Source: Phoma sp. XZ068
Lineage: Eukaryota > Ascomycota > Dothideomycetes > Pleosporales > Didymellaceae
Direction: 5' to 3'
DNA length: 64,000 nt
Assembly (NCBI GenBank): GCA_004835665.1
Contig: RBKR01000022.1
Coordinates: 372,001 to 436,000 of the forward strand
The translations under genes were made by a program, and so were the position numbers. Under the pieces are notes generated by a model. It was not told the DNA's origin. It searched no databases and saw only the letters and a list, made by a program, of their open reading frames with translations. Positions within the stretch are counted from its first letter, which is position 1; the number at the start of each line of letters is the position of its first letter. Shown here piece after piece: positions 12,030-23,699 of the stretch.

Positions 12030-13365
12030 TCAACGCTCGGTGCTGGAATGATCGAACGAGACAGGGGTAGAAACACTGCTCCAGGTTCGTGAGTTCATGA
12101 CACGTCGGGGCCATTCTAACCATTTGAGGAGCTCAGGTGTTGCTGCAAGTAGCTGTTCGCAAGCTGTCAAAAGCCACTGTGGCCAGTTACCAACCCACCA
12201 GACCGGACGAGCTTGTGCCAACAACGCTGCAAAATAGGCAACGATGATACAAGCGACCGGATTGTGAGCTGAGACCAAGTTCATAAAGTGTTCTTGTAAC
12301 TGGGCAGCCCAGCTATGAATTAGGGAGTACTCATCACTTCGCGCGGACGCATGGCGGAGTCGTATCGATGTTTGATGAAGTAAATCGATTTCCGCCAAAC
12401 ACGTCTCTCTATCTTGCGCTTTCAACAGGTATCCAGTCAGTTCCTTTAAAGCTAGTATTTCTGGAGTCATGTCGTTGCTCCCGCGTGCATCGAGGGAGTC
12501 ATTATCGTCGCCTTCGGCCAGGTCCACTACACGGGCGAACACGCTACTATCTTTTATTTGTAGCCAAAATGGCATGACTACCATTCGTATTCCAGCAAGA
12601 AGTCGAAAGCAGTGATGAATACCGTCGATCGGGTCCTCTGGCCTTTCCAGTTGTGCTGAGCCGAGGTTGTATGTAAACAGCATTGTTGAAGTCATAAACA
12701 TGGGAATGGCTCGTTCGATACATGGTGCCTCAAGATGTTTCCTGTAAATGGCCAGTCCACGGGTAATGTGTGAGTCGGCCTGTAAAAGAAGACTTTGTCG
12801 ATCCGAGCCAGGAACAGTGAGTGCTTTATGCACGGCTGAGAGAGCCAAGTATGCGTGAATGAGAGGAGGATGCTGAAATGCAATCTCGATGCATTCATCG
12901 CGCCAGAGACTGTCTTCCTTGAAGGACATGTGGTAGGGACGCAATGACTGGTAGCATTTTGACACCCAGTGGTGCAACAATCGAAGATCTGGTATGGAAA
13001 GTTCACCATCGCTGAATTCAGGCTTATCAGGACTATTGGCGGGTCGCTGCTCAACGACCAATGGCGGTAAAGGACTATCACCACTTGACTGGGGGGAGGA
13101 TGTTGAGTACTGATTTTGGATGACAGGCCAGTTGCAATGAATGTCTAGTCTTACGCAGTTTCCGCATCGTGGGCGAGTCTCGTTACACTGAGCAAAGAGT
13201 TAGTCTGGGAAATATCGTAAGGACTTCTTGCATGCCTGCCCATTTGATTGTCTAAAACCAACCTGGCTAACCTACCTTCGTGTGTCGTTGTTTACATTGG
13301 AAGCACCCTCTCCTGCTTTTTGTGTGTGACTTGCGTTTTGCAACACGATTCTCTGCTTCGGTCAT
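12030..13365 (-). CDS. Zn2Cys6 fungal transcription factor
   Basis: Two exons (13365-13276 and 13187-12030), joined across an 88-nt intron (GTAGGT...CTCAG), give 415 aa. The intron splits the DNA-binding domain. Exon 1 ends after GCFQCKQRHTK and exon 2 begins with the third cysteine, giving Cys-x2-Cys-x6-Cys-x6-Cys-x2-Cys-x6-Cys at residues 21-48. The middle region is helical and resembles the fungal-specific TF_2 regulatory domain (HHWVSKCYQSL, LALSAVHKAL, LLAGIRMVV). The protein should act in the nucleus as a sequence-specific regulator. The target is unknown; the nearest candidate is the RTA1 gene downstream on the same strand. The last 20 residues are hydrophilic and may be a lineage-specific tail. 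Confidence 0.85.
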
Positions 13366-13948
13366 TCTGCACAACCAACTGGGTGCGATACATGGGTGGA
13401 GACGAAGAATGCACAAGGCGCTCGGCGGAAACAGCCATGGGGTTAGTCAGCTACGCTAGCTCCGGACGAATCCTTGCATGATCGACGTTCGACCGCAAAA
13501 CGCTTCTCGTTTTCGTTTAGAACGAATTTTCATTGATTGGTCCACATTTTTCAACTTCTAAACGCTTGTTCGACTCCTCATTGCGCTGCGCTCAGCACAG
13601 GCTGCCGAGATCGTGGCTGTGCTCAAATTCGGGCCTCTGTCGCCGGGATTCATGGCTGGTCATGCATTCATCTATCTTCACTGTGACACAGAACCGTCGG
13701 CAATAACTCATATCTACTAATTGCAGTCCCTTCTCACATTGTGCATGCCGGGCGAACAATTTATACAAGGGACGACAACCTGCACATTCGCCAATCATCT
13801 TTTTGACCTGACTCTCTGGTGACAACTCCGCTTTTGCATCCTAGCTCTCTGGCCCTGGGGCGTTGTCTGCGATATCCCAACAGTAACAATCTACGCCCAT
13901 CCGATTCGTACCATGTCTGCGCTGACCGACTTCTCCCCAACTGCTTCG
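13366..13948. other. Intergenic, Zn2Cys6 upstream region
   Basis: Upstream sequence of the regulator at 12030-13365 and the 3' flank of the next minus-strand gene. No gene or repeat was recognised. Confidence 0.4.
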
Positions 13949-14278
13949 TTAATTCCAACTCCTCATCTCGTGGTTGGCATCTGCATTCCGCCATCCAACG
14001 TTCTCTCTACTCATCTGCTCCAGCGCGCTTAGCTTCTTAGGTCCATTTGTCGGCTGCGGCGCTATTGCATTTGATGTAGAGACCGCCTTCCTCTGCTGGC
14101 CTGCAAGGCGCTTGTCTAGAGCCGCCTGCTGCTTTGCGCGCATCTTATCAAAGTCAATATGAGGTCTAAGCGCAGGTCGGATCTGTGTGCTTACCTCTGC
14201 TTGAGCCTGCGCTCGCTCTTCAGGGCTCATCTGAGGCTCGGTCGACAATGTGCTTGGTTGGGACTGTCCGGCACCCAT
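13949..14278 (-). CDS. Small hypothetical protein with N-myristoylation-like start
   Basis: The ORF encodes 109 aa from the ATG at 14278. The frame is open further upstream, but this start is preferred because it yields MGAGQSQPS, a good N-myristoylation signal (Gly2, Ser6). The rest is hydrophilic: Glu/Gln/Ala-rich helix (about 20-35), a basic stretch around MRAKQQAALDKRLAGQQRK, and a C-terminus ending in RSWN. There is no transmembrane segment and no cysteine for palmitoylation. The family is not recognised. If myristoylated, it would sit on the cytosolic face of a membrane. It appears intact. Confidence 0.55.
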   Translation of the reverse strand: MGAGQSQPSTLSTEPQMSPEERAQAQAEVSTQIRPALRPHIDFDKMRAKQQAALDKRLAGQQRKAVSTSNAIAPQPTNGPKKLSALEQMSRENVGWRNADANHEMRSWN

Positions 14279-14836
14279 CGTGATTGTGGATTGTCGAGTC
14301 AAGAAAGTTGAGATTGTAAGAACAGTTGACGAATCGATGAATTTAGGTCTGTATTGTTCGCAAGGTGATCGAGAATGCTTTGAAGTTTCCAATTTCAACC
14401 TCAAAGGCTCAGGAGTCGGTTGTCATGATATCCACCTGCAAGGCCACCAACATGGTCAATGCACCAGGCACCGACGCACTGACGCTGACCTACGGTGCAG
14501 AAAGGCGAGTAAACCGCTACTGCCAAGCAAATTAGGCACAGCGAGTCCGATATTCCTGCATGTGTTAATCCTCTATCTAGATCGAGCTCTAAATATAAAT
14601 ATATACACGACAGGAAGCCCACAATCTTCAACTCTTTCGCTTTGTCGCGGTAATTATTGTCTTGGCTTCAAAAACCTACCCTTCATCATGGCTGATTGAG
14701 TCTCTACCAGGCGATATTGTGACTCTCGGCCTCTGACTTGGATTGGCACAACTACATGTGGTCTAAGGGAAACACCCACTAATCTAAGGTCTGTATATGA
14801 AAATGCCAGGGAAGTAGGCCTCTGATCGTATCGCGT
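14279..14836. other. Intergenic, no gene seen
   Basis: Upstream region of the small myristoylated-type gene and 3' flank of the transporter pseudogene. Overlapping plus-strand ORFs here lack domain or splice support. Confidence 0.4.
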
Positions 14837-16352
14837 TCATATCTTCATCCAAATTTCCTTCTGATCCTGCCGCCTCGTGACGTCTCGCGCAACGAGTACT
14901 AGCAATCCTCCCACAAGCAATGTGCTCCCCGAGAACGCTTGAGCAGCAGCGTACGGACCCTTGCTTGAAGATATAGTAGCACCAGAAATTGGGATACCAA
15001 TCAGTGCGCCAAGTCCAACGGCTCCTGAGATAAGTCCTATCTGCGTTCCTGTTTCGGATGGGTCTGAATTCAGGATTGGGACCACTGCAAGAAAGAGGGA
15101 CTGGACACCGCCACCAGAAAGACTGTAGAAGGTCGTCCAGACATACAATCCAGGCGTGGAGTGCACCGGTATCCAGGTATACATGCATAGTGCAGAGGCG
15201 AACACCAATGCTATGAACACGTTCATCGTGTCAAAGTACCTAGCAAGAATGCTGGGTATCAAGCGGCCAACAAATCCTATGACATTCAAAGTAAGCGTCA
15301 AGTTGAGTGGTTGGGCATAAGACATTCCCTTTTTTTCCCGCGCATAGGAGCTGAGGAAGAAAAAAGAGAGAAAGATGCCTGTAAAGACCTAGAGGTTCGT
15401 GAGCAAAGGCTCCACACATGTTCGCGCAGGAGAAGGGCTTGTATTCAAACTGACCAAGAAAGCCCAATGAGATATAATGTCAACACAGGCTCCCTGAACA
15501 TGGCTGAATCCATTATTGGTGCTGACTTCCTAGGAGTTTTCTTTGGGTTACCGCATATCAAAGCAAGGGCAAATATCCCCAACTGTATGAAGCCCATCGC
15601 TCTCAGCGTCCACCCGAAGCCAACCGCTGGCAACAATGTTCTTGCCATACTGGGATAGATCAAGCCTCCTATCACACTGCCACAAGCTGTTATTCACATG
15701 ACGAGCGCGAGCCTTCTTCTGAAATATACAGTGATGAGGGTCATCATAGGGGGGTCAAAAGACAACCGTTGCCCAATCCAGTACAAAGTCCTTGGGCCAG
15801 GATAATTTGCCAGTATGTTCTGGCTAAGGAGGTCATAAACGTCCCAAGTATGATGAGGAACGCACCGGTGATTATGGTCAAGCGAAGATAACCGGCGTCT
15901 GCGAGGCGACTGTTGACGATTCCCGTGAAGAACAAGAGAAAGACAGCTATAGAGCCAATCCACGCAGTATCCGAGCATGTCTGGTTTAGGATTGATACGT
16001 AATAAGTCTGGAATACACCGAACGAGATAATCATACCCCTTTCAAGTACGTATGAGCTTCACCAATCGGTTTCGTATCGAAGTGGGTACATACCATGTAT
16101 TCATGATAACCAGGAAGCACCCCGGTACTACAAAGTTGATGAATCAGTCAAGGATTGACTCGATCAGAATGATTCCTACTCACCAGCCAGCCAGGCAGTC
16201 CAGCCTCCTTCCGGGGGAGAGCTTGCCGTCAAGTCATCCACGGGGTGTCCGTTGCTTGGAGGAGGGCTTGAAGCATTTGTAACATCCGATGCTTCGGGTG
16301 TGGGCCTACTTCGATCGTATGATGTTCGTTCTTCGTCCTCTTGATTATCCAT
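14837..16352 (-). pseudogene. MCT-like major facilitator transporter, broken
   Basis: The gene reads leftwards from MDNQEDEER at 16352. Exon 1 ends at GWTAWLA (intron from 16183). A short second exon encodes GCFLVIMNTW, and exon 3 starts SFGVFQTYY. These are signatures of fungal monocarboxylate-transporter-like MFS proteins (Mch/Esbp6 group). The N-terminal helices are intact to GNGCLLTP. Near 15763 a one-base change breaks the frame. A TGA at 15710-15708 then stops the new frame where a glycine is expected. Downstream helices continue openly from 15705 to 15466, and, after an intron ending in CTCTAG, from about 15395 to the stop at 14837 (RQDQKEIWMKI). Two independent lesions in one transporter argue for a pseudogene. 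The substrate is unknown. Confidence 0.7.
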
Positions 16353-17060
16353 CGCGTCAAATTTCGGGTTGTCAACTTCTTCAAAGGACTGGTCGTAAGA
16401 CAAACCTACATCCAGCAGCTGCCCTTGCGGCTGCAGGTAAATATAGAAGAGGTAATGTCGCAGTTAAGCGCAAAAGCTCTATCCTGATACTCGTTGTAGT
16501 GGATTTGAAATCACATGGGTAATGCAACAGACTTGGAAATGTGTTGCTTGGAGCAAAAGCGTACTATACTTGACATGGTACCAAAAGCCCAGCTAGTATT
16601 CACGCTTCAGCCTAACATATCTTTATGCTACCATCACAAAAGAATTTTGTGGCTTGGAACAGCGTTATGACAAAATAATAAAGACAACAAATGCCATCGC
16701 ATGTCGGCCGTGCTTGTTAAGCCAAGAAGGAAACGCGGAATTTCATAGCTTAAAGTGATTTTGGGGACCTCTTGTTTGTCACTTGATGGATTACCAGAAG
16801 AGATTTTAATCTGAGTTCTATACGCCATGTTAATTGTTCCTTGGCTTCCCTAATTATTGAGAATTCTGCAGCTTCACCTATTAGGAGCTGGATGTTGACA
16901 CAACACAAACATGCTCAGAGAACGGTCACCGAGTGCACCTTAGTATTCACACGAAGTTAGATAGTGACGAAACAAAGAATTTACAGGATATGCACGAGAT
17001 ATCACCATCTTGTGAATACTGTGTTCCAACTTTCTTTCCGCTCCATATCTTCTTAACATC
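16353..17060. other. Intergenic, no gene seen
   Basis: Upstream region of the transporter pseudogene and 3' flank of the metallo-hydrolase gene. AT-rich stretches occur around 16640-16690. Nothing else was recognised. Confidence 0.4.
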
Positions 17061-17893
17061 TCAGTAGATTTCTACGGTCTTGCCAGGTTCAAGAAAGCGA
17101 ACCTTCGGTAGAATCCCTTCGAGCTTGAATTCTTCTTTCAGTTCCTCCTTGCTTTGCTTAAAATGATTCCAAGACTCGAAATGCATAGGCACAAGCACAT
17201 CTGCTTGATGTCGCGGAAGATCTGAGCAGCTTGGCGGCCATCCATGGTGACCTGGATGACGTCACCTGGCTTGCTGGGACGACCTTCTTGGTCGAATTCA
17301 TAGAAGGTCGCTTTACCGAGGTTCATTATGGCCACCACAATGTGATACTTCTCAGATATCTTGGCAAGCTCGTTCACGTACACGGTATCACCGGAGAAGT
17401 AAACTGCGTTGAATCGACCATCTGGTGCTTTGCCAAAACTCTCGGTATGAAGAATGAAGCCAACACACTCATGGCCAGGCCAGTGCTTGCATGGTGTAGC
17501 AGTGATGTCGAATGTTACACCAGCGATATTAACCTTCTTCTCTTCCCAGTTACTGAAACCAAGGACACTGGGCCGTGGAGCAAGGTTCTTCGCGCCATCA
17601 TTTGTCGTGAAAACACGACGGCCATCCAGGAGCTGCCTTCCAAATTCGTCGAGATTGTCGAGATGGTTCTCGTGGCTTAAAAGAACGGCGTCAATGCGAG
17701 GAAGGTCATTCAACTTTAGGGCTGGATCATTGTAAACTTTGAGAGGCAACTTGTCCCACGGAGTCTGCCATTGGTTACCGCCCGGCGTGAAGAACGGATC
17801 GGTAAGGAAGTTGATGCCATCGATGTCAAGGATTGCCGTAGCAGTCCCAATGTGGGTGATGCGGATCTTGTTCATGAATGTGGACGCGGGCAT
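17061..17893 (-). pseudogene. UlaG-like metallo-beta-lactamase-fold hydrolase, frameshifted near the C-terminus
   Basis: The open frame encodes 251 aa from the ATG at 17893 and stops at 17138. Metal-site residues are visible: SHENHLDN (His74, His77, Asp79), GHE (His141) and SGDT (Asp169). At about 17207, after FRDIK, the frame leaves the family pattern. One base further, the natural continuation (ADVLVPMHFESW) runs to a stop at 17061. The real gene therefore seems to have lost one base in an AAGGCA-like run. The lesion removes the last metal-binding His (in MHFESW) and about 45 residues. UlaG-like enzymes hydrolyse lactones or related small molecules; the fungal substrate is unknown. The gene is divergent from an intact Zn2Cys6 regulator 583 bases away. 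An assembly error is a fair alternative. Confidence 0.65.
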
Positions 17894-18476
17894 ATTTGCA
17901 GGTTGCTGTTATGAGATCAGGGAAAGACCGAAATGATGAATAAGGAAAATTCGAGCTTGCAGTAGACCTGTCTGCTACTGGTCGTGGCATTGTATTTTAT
18001 TTGGCATTTGTCCGATGGGCCATCGGATCGGTTTCGGGAGCTTTTTGACAAGAAGATGATGGAATGGTTGTCAAGGAGACTGATTGATCAGCAAAGGCCG
18101 ATTTGTTTTAAAATCTGGCGAAGATAGTCCAACGTATCCTGGAATCAGTGTTCCGGTTTAAGAATTGAGAAGTTTAGTTAGCAAGGCAGGGTGCAGTAGC
18201 GTGGCAGAATATACACTAGACCCAGAAGAGGTGCATAACCCGACCCACAATGGTTGCTCTGATTGGACAGGCGGCTCCGGCATCACCGGGCGCTCTTTGT
18301 CCGTGGCAGCAAGAAACCCTCCAAGGCGGCTTTAATGTAATAAGCCATAATTTGGACTCATCTTCTCGTGATCACCCCACTTCAACTGTCCTTTTTGGTG
18401 CTGTATCCCGAATAAAGATCTGTCCTTCAGGCCCCAGTGCTGCACCGAAATCTATCCCCGGCAGCTGCACCCAACT
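17894..18476. promoter_or_regulatory. Divergent intergenic between hydrolase and Zn2Cys6 gene
   Basis: The 583 bases lie between two divergent starts and must hold both promoters. Short CGG/CCG triplets occur (for example around 18275-18290 and 18460), as expected for Zn2Cys6 binding, but no clear paired site was established by eye. Confidence 0.4.
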
Positions 18477-20211
18477 ATGAAGGTTAGGAAGAAGAACTTG
18501 TGTAATACTTGTCGGAAGCGGAAACTTCAGGTCAGTTCTTCTATCTTTAATTAGAGCTATGTATATTCGCTAGCAATTGTTCATATTGCTGATCGTGATG
18601 CATAACTTGAAGTGTGACGGCAAGCTTCCGTCGTGTTCGCAGTGTCTGTTCAGCAAACGCGATTGCGAAGGGTACCCTGAGGCCCTCTTTATTCCTTTCG
18701 TCTTGAACAAGCCTATAGTGGAAAAGAAGTCTCCTTCAGAAACTTCGACGTCTCCGTTAACCCAGCCGCGTCCACGACGCCTTAAGTCTTCCTCGGACCG
18801 AATCAACGTTGTCCAATACGAGGATGGAGTCGCGATTGCGCGCAGGACTTTCGGAATCTCGGGCGGATCCCAAGCCAAACAAAATGGATTTAGTAGTACG
18901 CAAGAGATGGTTTTGTGTATCCTTCGCAATTATGCCCCTCCCGAAGAGGCAAGGTTTAGTATTGCGGCCTCCGACATAAGCTCTCCCCGCATATGCGGCT
19001 TGTGGGTGAGCGTATTACCAGAATTGTGCCACAACGTAATAGGCTCCGTTGGTGAATGCCTACACTCCGCGGTGAGGACCTTGGCGTTGACGATTATCGC
19101 CTATCGATCCCGCGAGGATCTATTCCAGGTTGCCTCCGCTCAATATGAGGATACCATTCATCGTCTTGTGCAAAGTATACCTGTAGTTGGAAATGTTTAT
19201 AGTAATGAGCTTGTAGCGGCTGTCATGTGCCTTGCTCTTTCGGAGGTTAGTTTTGCGATATCTCCGATGTCCCTGAGCACATTCCCGCCGCCAGTAGACC
19301 AACCAAAATGTTGATGATCTGGTAATCATGAACAGGTCCTTTTGCCGATCAACACAAAGAGCTGGCTCATACATGTTGAAGCTGTCAGCAACATGATCCA
19401 GTTGTCCTCGCTTGAGTCACTCATGACTGGTGTCGAACACGCACTGTTCATCGGCTTCAGACCTTTGTTGGTGAGTATGACGGTGTCTATTTCGTTTGAT
19501 ATACTCTAACTTGATCACTCGGTTTGTCAGATCCTCAAGGCTTTCATCCTTCGCAAAGCCACGTTCCTTGCGAATGATGAGTGGCTTGAAAAGCCATTTC
19601 GACGTCACCAAGCCGCACCATTACAAACTCTCCTGGGGCTGGCAGCACGTATACCGCAAGTTTTGGAGAAAATCGACGACTCCGCACAACTTTCTCCGGA
19701 AACTTCTGTGAAGTACTTTCAGGCACGAATCACGGAGCTGATGGAGATTGAGTCACATCTCGAGGCCTGGCACTCCTCGTTCTTAGACAGCACTCCAGCG
19801 CCGCATTACTGGTATCTTAAGCCTGAAAAGGCTAAAGAATGCGGTTACCAATTGATGTGGTATCCAGACCTAAGTACAGCCAATGTCTTCACGTACTTTT
19901 GGGCCTTTCGACTTATCTGTCTTATACACATTCGAAGCCTTCGGGAACAATACCCAGACCTGGATAAGCCAGGGCATATTGTAGCAGACGGTACCAATCG
20001 GCTTCAAGACACGTGTCTTGACTTAGGCATCCGCATATATCAGAGCATGGAATACATCTTGCAGGAGGACTTCATGCTTTACGGGATTTCCTCTGCAGGT
20101 TTTCCATTACAAACAGCATGCATAGCCCTCGAGTCGGATGCAAATGGCCGAGCTGTCCTAGAAACACTAGATCACACAATCATAGATCGTAGCAGAATCC
20201 AGAATGCATAG
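18477..20211 (+). CDS. Zn2Cys6 fungal transcription factor
   Basis: Four exons (18477-18530, 18613-19245, 19336-19470, 19531-20211) join in frame to 500 aa with no lesion. All introns are 60-90 nt with GT-AG ends. Exon 1 starts MKVRKKNLCNTCRKRKLQ and the first intron splits the zinc cluster; exon 2 begins with CDGKLPSC. The result is Cys-x2-Cys-x6-Cys-x6-Cys-x2-Cys-x6-Cys at residues 9-35. The remainder is a helical fungal-specific regulatory region (FLANDEWLEKPF, YQLMWYPDLSTANVFTYFWAFR). It lies divergent from the UlaG-like hydrolase and near the broken transporter, so it may have been the pathway-specific regulator of a small catabolic group. That role is inferred from position only. Confidence 0.85.
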
Positions 20212-20903
20212 TCCTCTACATTCTTCCTCCGTTCACACACAACTCTAACAATAGCATGAATTTGAGTGACGTGGTTGTGTCGCCTGCCACTCCGTGACAA
20301 ATATATGGTATTGTGTTTGAAATTGAACGCTTTTCACCATGGATAGATTTGTGACACTGCAGATACCCCAAAGTCAAAGCATCTGTAGCAAAGCCAAACT
20401 CCACATGGTGTACAGACACTTGCATACAGTGAGTGACATGGCTTTTTTCAGTGGCGATGGATGGAACACACATTGGCCTAATTGGATGGCGGACCTTTAG
20501 TGCAGTATGGAAGCGGAGTAAACTCCCCCTTCCGATCCGATCTGTCGTTTCTACCTTACACTTACCGGCTGAATTCGACGAACGTGGGAAACAGCCTAGT
20601 AAAGATTACTCCGGCTTGCTAAGACGCACCTGTCAACATTTATTGATAACTAACGGGAAAGAAAATGGTACAATAGTCTCTCCGTCTTCTTGTGCCGTTA
20701 TGTATAAGTATTTCGATCTCAGATATGTGTAATTTCCCTAGGTATTTTTCCCCTACAATCCTCCATAAAAAGGAGCGGTAAACATGACAATTAACAGATT
20801 AAGTGTTAGTAAAATTGTTAGCATTTGGTACGGAAGTTGAGCATTAAGGCACCACTAAGTATTATAGACTTAAGCTATTTTCCACTTCGTTGACTGTATA
20901 AGG
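20212..20903. other. Intergenic, AT-rich toward the right
   Basis: 3' flank of the Zn2Cys6 gene, then an AT-rich stretch (about 20740-20900) before the HET relic. No gene was seen. Confidence 0.4.
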
Positions 20904-22500
20904 TTATAGATATCTACGCTGCAGTCTTATTGTCGGCTCTTCTTTTAATTGACTGCGAAAGTTGGGCCATTCGAGCTCATCCCATCCCACGCTCTTGCGG
21001 GAAGCACGAGGCATCCCCGCATGATGCAAAGAATTTGGCTCGAATGAGGATGGCTGGGTTTGGTATTGATCTACCACATCTGTGGCATGTGTGGAAGCAT
21101 CAACAATATCGGGACCGGATATGGTTCGAGGCATTGGGTCCACGGCCTCGATGTCGGAGCTGCTTGGATGTTCTCGGCTAATCGTTTCGGGAGCCGCGAG
21201 ACCAGCGTTACTTTGCGCGTAAACTACATCGACGATGAACATACGTTGCCCATGCACTTTGTCTGCTTGTATGGTAACCTTCAATCTGGGATACTGTTGT
21301 AGTGAGGGCATTGCCTTGCCGCTAATCATCTCGTGGCGGGGGGGGGGGGGGCTTGGAAGAGGCAGTATTGTGAAAGGTCCACAGATCGACAGAAGGCCAC
21401 CACTTCGGCTCGTCGTCCGGACAGCACCATGCTTTCGACGTCTTCATCGTGGGACTATTCTCTCAACCCAGGCTTAGGCGTATATCGCTTTGAGCTGTCC
21501 TGGAAATTGAGGGTGCTGATGGATCAACATTATGCTTGCATGCCAGGATCCTCCATCCTAATGTTGCCCACCGCTTTGAAGAATCTTATCTGTCGGATTC
21601 CACGCTTCAGTAGGGTATGAAGTATTGGCGATCTGAACACCATCAGGTGAATGCCGAATCCAAAAGCCCAAGCGACGTCGGACGCTACTTGTAATGGACA
21701 GCACACGACTGTTGCGGATGAAAATCTCCTTTTCCCTTTCAAGTGCAGGAGAGAAGCTCCTAGATATCAGCAACACACTGGAACCCGAGGCACAAGCTTA
21801 AATGTCGGCTTGCAGATGCTGGAGTGGAATGCCGACAAGGTGACCATTGTCGTGAGCAACATGGCACTTCAAGATTGCCCATACGAACTCATTTCCTGTC
21901 CAATTCATGATAGGAGATCGCAGTGGACGGATCCCTTTTCGAATCTCATCTTGAACGTCATCCCCAAGCTCACTCGATCGAAAAAGTTGGAGCCAGATGC
22001 GAGGCCTCGGTGCGTCAGAGAGTAAGGCGCAACAGCGTTGTCGGACGTGTACGAAACCAGGTCCTTGGCCTCGCTGAAATCTTTAGGGTTGCTTGCTAAT
22101 ACATTCGCAAAAGATTCGAACCCAAGCTCAGCGCTCTCCCAGGCAAACAAGGTCTCATCCTCAGATATCTTCAGATACCGAGCAAGCTATAAGCGATGTC
22201 TTCTGCTCTCGTCGCTTGCCGATGCGCTACCCAGTACATACGCATGCTAACGCTTGCTGAATCCATATTTTTGCCTTCGAGGGACTCTTTATTGATGCCG
22301 GAGATGGACGCAATCCTTTCACTCCGTCCAGCTTTGGTCCCGAGCTTCCTCCATTGTCTTGAAAAGAACACCATGCCATTCTTTTGCCCCTCTTTGAAGG
22401 CATTTGGAGCCAGCAGTTCTTGCAGAGTCCAGGCACGAGTGAAACATTTGCTTCGCCCGAAGTCTGCGGGTGCATCAACGTCAGTCAGGAATGCGTAACA
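20904..22500 (-). pseudogene. HET-domain (heterokaryon incompatibility) gene relic
   Basis: Read leftwards from about 22500, the sequence enters in the middle of a HET domain: LTDVDAP, then CFTRAWTLQELLAPNAF, the usual C-terminal HET motif. It continues through the post-HET helix to RAEDIAYSLLGI. There the frame stops (near 22171). The following conserved segment around the FDV...YGEG motif appears deleted, because the sequence resumes in another frame with ISEDETLFAWES. Further open pieces continue to a stop at 20904. The N-terminal half of the HET domain is absent. HET proteins trigger death after fusion of unlike hyphae; this copy cannot encode a full protein. Confidence 0.7.
21338..21351. 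repeat. Poly-G run of 14
   Basis: Fourteen consecutive G on the plus strand inside the HET relic. This is a slippage-prone homopolymer, and its length may be wrong in the assembly. Confidence 0.9.
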
Positions 22501-23014
22501 TATGCCCGAGCCCTTATATCAAGCTAATATGAAATTAATGGCTTCTGAGAGCTCCGCACTGCTGCTTTCATCAATGCAACATGTGTCTATCTATACGTAA
22601 TCAAAACCGTCGCTTAGGGCCTGTTGACACGTCGTCTCGACTTTGCTGAACCCCTTCTTCTTCGCCGTTAAAGAGAGAGCAAGATCGCAAAAACATACAA
22701 CCGTGGGTATTCACTAATAAGGCCCGTAAACCCCCTATAATTGTGCAAGAGAATACCGCCAGGAATAATAGCTTCTGTGCGCGCAGCCTCAGCGCCTGTT
22801 TAGAATGATTCGCTTAGTTAACTTTCCTAACAATCCCAAGCATAGTGCTTAATAAGTGGCGACATGCAAAGTTTATACTAACTGTAATAAACCTAGTTAC
22901 TCCGTAATTAGGCTATGCTAGAAACTCTATAAAAGGGGTTTTCATGTAGTCTTGCTTTCTAAGTTGTAATTTCACCCTCCTGGTTAACTCCTGATTCCCG
23001 CCAAGCCCTTCTGT
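22501..23014. other. Intergenic, AT-rich
   Basis: AT-rich sequence (especially about 22700-22980) lies where the missing 5' half of the HET gene would be. This is compatible with an old transposon or mutated repeat, but no element ends were recognised. Confidence 0.4.
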
Positions 23015-23699
23015 CTAGTCAACCTTAGACGTATGCAGATAGACAAACTCCTCCGGGAGATTGTCTTTACCTGGAAATGCGCTCGCAAGGTGAGCAAGAA
23101 CGCCTTTTAACGGCCCATCGCTCTTAGGGGATCCATCGGTGATCTTGAAGGTCTGTGACTGCACATCCGCTGTCGTCCACGTCTGCCTCCAGTGCTCGCA
23201 AAAGTCTACCTTATTGCCTTTCTGCGCCTTATCAGGGTGCTCAAACACATTGCCTGGTTTCTGATCGCGGACCCAATCGAAGAACCGGGTAAAAACGTTC
23301 CATTCCAGGACATGCTCCACTTGGTAATCAATTTCGGGAATGCCTGCAGCTGGCTTCGCTGCTGCTCTGAAAACGAGGTCGTCGCAGACGTCTGCTATTT
23401 TAAATCCGTACCAATTCGCATTTTTTTGCTGTAGAAAGTCAGCAGGCACTGTGGAGAGGTTTATAATGAAAAGAGTTCCAAACTCGAAAACGACTCACCA
23501 TTTCTTTCTTTTCTGGATAGTTCAAGGCCTTCAGGTCGAAATTACAAGCCTTCCCAGACTTTGGAGTTGAGCGCTCCTCAACATGAACTCTGCTACCACT
23601 GAAGCCTTGACGGTTATTCAAAGTCTCGTCTCTTTTTTCTGTGATTCGCAGCGGCAATAAAGCCGCCTTCACAAAATGAGATTCAATTCTCGAAAACAC
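23015..23699 (-). pseudogene. Partial two-exon gene of unknown function, probably truncated
   Basis: An exon covering about 23699-23489 (ending ALNYPEKKEM) is followed by a donor GTGAGT and an acceptor TTTCTACAG near 23430. The joined frame continues NANWYGFKIADVCDDLVF to a stop at 23015. The segment with YQVEHVLEWNVFTRFFDW and a following CEHW is reminiscent of the region found after the catalytic domain of some large fungal chitinase-like (GH18, killer-toxin-like) proteins, but the match is from memory of patterns and is tentative. No catalytic domain is present, there is no convincing start, and the 3' end stops early for that kind of protein. I read it as a fragment. Confidence 0.35.

Noticed and set aside
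14250..14699. 149-aa plus-strand ORF
   Set aside because: It overlaps the start of the small myristoylated-type gene in antisense and has no domain or credible start.
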